Origin: Chloroflexota bacterium
Lineage (GTDB): Bacteria; Chloroflexota; Limnocylindria; Limnocylindrales; CSP1-4
Reading direction: 5' to 3'
DNA length: 6,354 bases
Assembly (NCBI GenBank): GCA_003158495.1
Contig: PMJT01000154.1
Span: 3,226-9,579 of the forward strand
The position numbers were made by a program, and so were the translations under genes. The notes under the pieces were generated by a model that saw only the letters and a program-made list of their open reading frames with translations, ran no database searches and was not told the origin of the DNA. Below, piece after piece: positions 5,907 through 6,354 of the stretch. The number at the start of each line of letters is the position of its first letter. Position 1 is the stretch's first letter.

Positions 5907-5938
5907 AGTCAAAGAGACGGCTTGCCGGCGCTTTGACT
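5907..5938 (+). other. Leader hairpin 2 with CUUG loop
   Basis: AGTCAAAG (5907-5914) and CTTTGACT (5931-5938) are a perfect eight-base inverted repeat. The inner part pairs G5916-C5929 and C5918-G5927 through G5920-C5925 between two A/G mismatches, closing on CUUG (5921-5924), a known stable tetraloop. It ends three bases before the PyrR-like loop and is therefore probably part of the same regulatory RNA. Confidence 0.6.
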
Positions 5939-5941
5939 CGC

Positions 5942-5955
5942 GGTCCTGAGAGGCC
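5942..5955 (+). promoter_or_regulatory. PyrR-binding loop (anti-antiterminator) of the carB leader
   Basis: The sequence contains UCC-U-G-A-GAGG-C, matching the published PyrR-binding consensus UCCnGnGAGGY at every fixed position. It folds as expected: G5942-C5955, G5943-C5954, a bulged U5944, C5945-G5953 and C5946-G5952 closing a UGAGA loop. PyrR with bound UMP clamps this stem in pyrimidine-replete cells and reduces expression of pyr genes. carB is a normal PyrR target. The Shine-Dalgarno of the leader ORF (5956-5964) directly abuts the stem, so binding could also block translation, as proposed for mycobacterial pyr genes. Confidence 0.75.
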
Positions 5956-5998
5956 GGGGAGGAGATCGATGCGCCCGTGTAAGCTGAACCACCGTGCC
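5952..5998 (+). promoter_or_regulatory. Antiterminator pairing of the carB leader
   Basis: GGCCGGGG (5952-5959) can pair with 5989-5998: GGC with GCC, CGG with CCG, GG with CC, with A5991 and U5995 bulged. This gives eight G-C pairs. It uses the 3' half of the PyrR loop and the 5' arm of the terminator, so it excludes both. This is the expected third state of a pyr attenuator. It was deduced by hand and not energy-tested. Confidence 0.55.
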
Positions 5999-6025
5999 CG
6001 CGAGGCCGGTGGCTTTTTTGTATGA
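5969..6025 (+). CDS. 18-residue leader peptide overlapping the carB start
   Basis: A short ORF encoding MRPCKLNHRAREAGGFFV. It has the best ribosome site in the neighbourhood, GGGGAGGAG at 5956-5964, four bases before its ATG. Its last codons run through the terminator stem and T run, and its stop overlaps the carB ATG as ATGA (6022-6025). carB itself has no free Shine-Dalgarno: the only candidate, GGTGG (6008-6012), is inside the terminator stem. A ribosome translating the leader would melt that stem and deliver itself to carB by stop-start coupling. Three Arg codons are present, but they are not clustered enough to claim arginine-sensitive stalling. Existence as a translated ORF is inferred from the ribosome site and overlap. 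Confidence 0.55.
   Translation: MRPCKLNHRAREAGGFFV
5989..6019 (+). terminator. Intrinsic terminator (attenuator) directly before carB
   Basis: CCACCG (5989-5994) pairs with CGGTGG (6007-6012). After a bulged T5995, GCC (5996-5998) pairs with GGC (6004-6006) around the loop CGCGA. A C and six T residues (6014-6019) follow at once. In DNA this GC-rich, a six-T run after a nine-pair GC stem is a textbook Rho-independent terminator. It ends two bases before the carB ATG, so it must be bypassed for carB to be expressed, which makes it an attenuator rather than an end-of-operon signal. Confidence 0.8.
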
Positions 6026-6354
6026 CGGACCAGCCCTTGACGCTTCCTGTAACTCAGCCGTTCGTGGCGCCGCGAGCTGAGCGCCGCAAGCCCGAGAGCG
6101 CCCTGATCATCGGATCGGGGCCGGTCGTGATCGGCCAGGCGGCCGAGTTCGACTATGCCGGTACACAGGCCTGCCGGGCGCTTCGAGCTGAAGGCGTTCG
6201 GACGATCCTCGTCAACTCGAACCCGGCCACGATCATGACCGACGCGGAGGTGGCCGACGCCGTCTACCTCGAGCCTCTGACCGTCGAGGCTATCGAGCAG
6301 GTTATCGCCAAAGAGCGGCCCGAGGGGCTCCTCGCCGGACTCGGCGGCCAGACC
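6022..6354 (+). CDS. carB: Carbamoyl-phosphate synthetase large subunit, N-terminal 111 residues
   Basis: The start of the ATP-grasp synthetase subunit that makes carbamoyl phosphate from bicarbonate, ammonia and two ATP. The conserved N-terminal domain is plain: ALIIGSGPVVIGQAAEFDYAGTQACRALRAEG, then VNSNPATIMTDAEVADAVYLEPL and LAGLGGQT. The gene runs off the right edge; the full protein is normally about 1,070 residues. About 25 residues precede the IIGSGP strand, roughly twice the length in E. coli CarB. No better internal start with a ribosome site is visible, and the ATG at 6022 overlaps the leader-ORF stop. Control is expected through the PyrR-type leader. Its partner carA ends at 247, far upstream. 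Confidence 0.95.
   Translation, partial: MTDQPLTLPVTQPFVAPRAERRKPESALIIGSGPVVIGQAAEFDYAGTQACRALRAEGVRTILVNSNPATIMTDAEVADAVYLEPLTVEAIEQVIAKERPEGLLAGLGGQT

Noticed and set aside
5634..5949. Plus-strand ORFs before carB
   Set aside because: They overlap the SEC-C remnant and the structured leader, and their products are low-complexity Ser/Arg sequence without ribosome sites.
1..6354. CRISPR array, tRNA/rRNA genes, insertion sequence, integrase or attachment site
   Set aside because: No regularly spaced repeats, cloverleaf-like sequences, transposase or integrase motifs, or flanking direct repeats were seen on either strand by eye.

Overview
The window is GC-rich (roughly two thirds G+C by eye) bacterial DNA. 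It is framed by the two halves of a carbamoyl-phosphate synthetase locus: the 3' end of carA (glutaminase subunit) at the left edge and the 5' end of carB (synthetase subunit) at the right edge, on the same strand. In most bacteria these genes are adjacent. Here about 5.8 kb of unrelated genes lie between them. The base composition, the PyrR-type leader before carB and the gene families present (winged-helix AlkZ-like, SnoaL-like, PNPOx-fold, HbpS/GlcG) suit Actinomycetota or Chloroflexota. The sequence alone does not settle which.

Layout from left to right: carA end (+); a short GlcG/HbpS-like protein (+); a convergent two-gene unit on the minus strand, made of a SnoaL-like protein followed by a PNPOx-fold flavin/cofactor-binding protein; a LysR regulator divergent from that unit (+); a winged-helix AlkZ-like protein (-); a divergent type II toxin-antitoxin pair (Phd/YefM antitoxin, then RelE/ParE toxin, +) with a palindromic promoter/operator; a hypothetical gene (+) broken by one in-frame TAG; a small SEC-C zinc-motif gene on the minus strand broken by two compensating frameshifts; and finally a structured leader and carB (+). 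The block reads as accessory cargo that is partly decaying, with no transposase, integrase or attachment site visible.

The most striking part is the roughly 150 bases before carB. They hold an extended -10 promoter candidate, two strong hairpins and an exact match to the PyrR-binding loop consensus (5942-5955). A strong Shine-Dalgarno follows, then an 18-codon leader ORF running straight through an intrinsic terminator with a six-T tail, whose stop codon overlaps the carB ATG (ATGA). The 3' half of the PyrR loop can pair with the 5' arm of the terminator to form an antiterminator, so the three mutually exclusive structures of pyr attenuation can be drawn directly. The leader ORF adds a possible translational layer. 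Such a private control unit would let carB be expressed despite its separation from carA.
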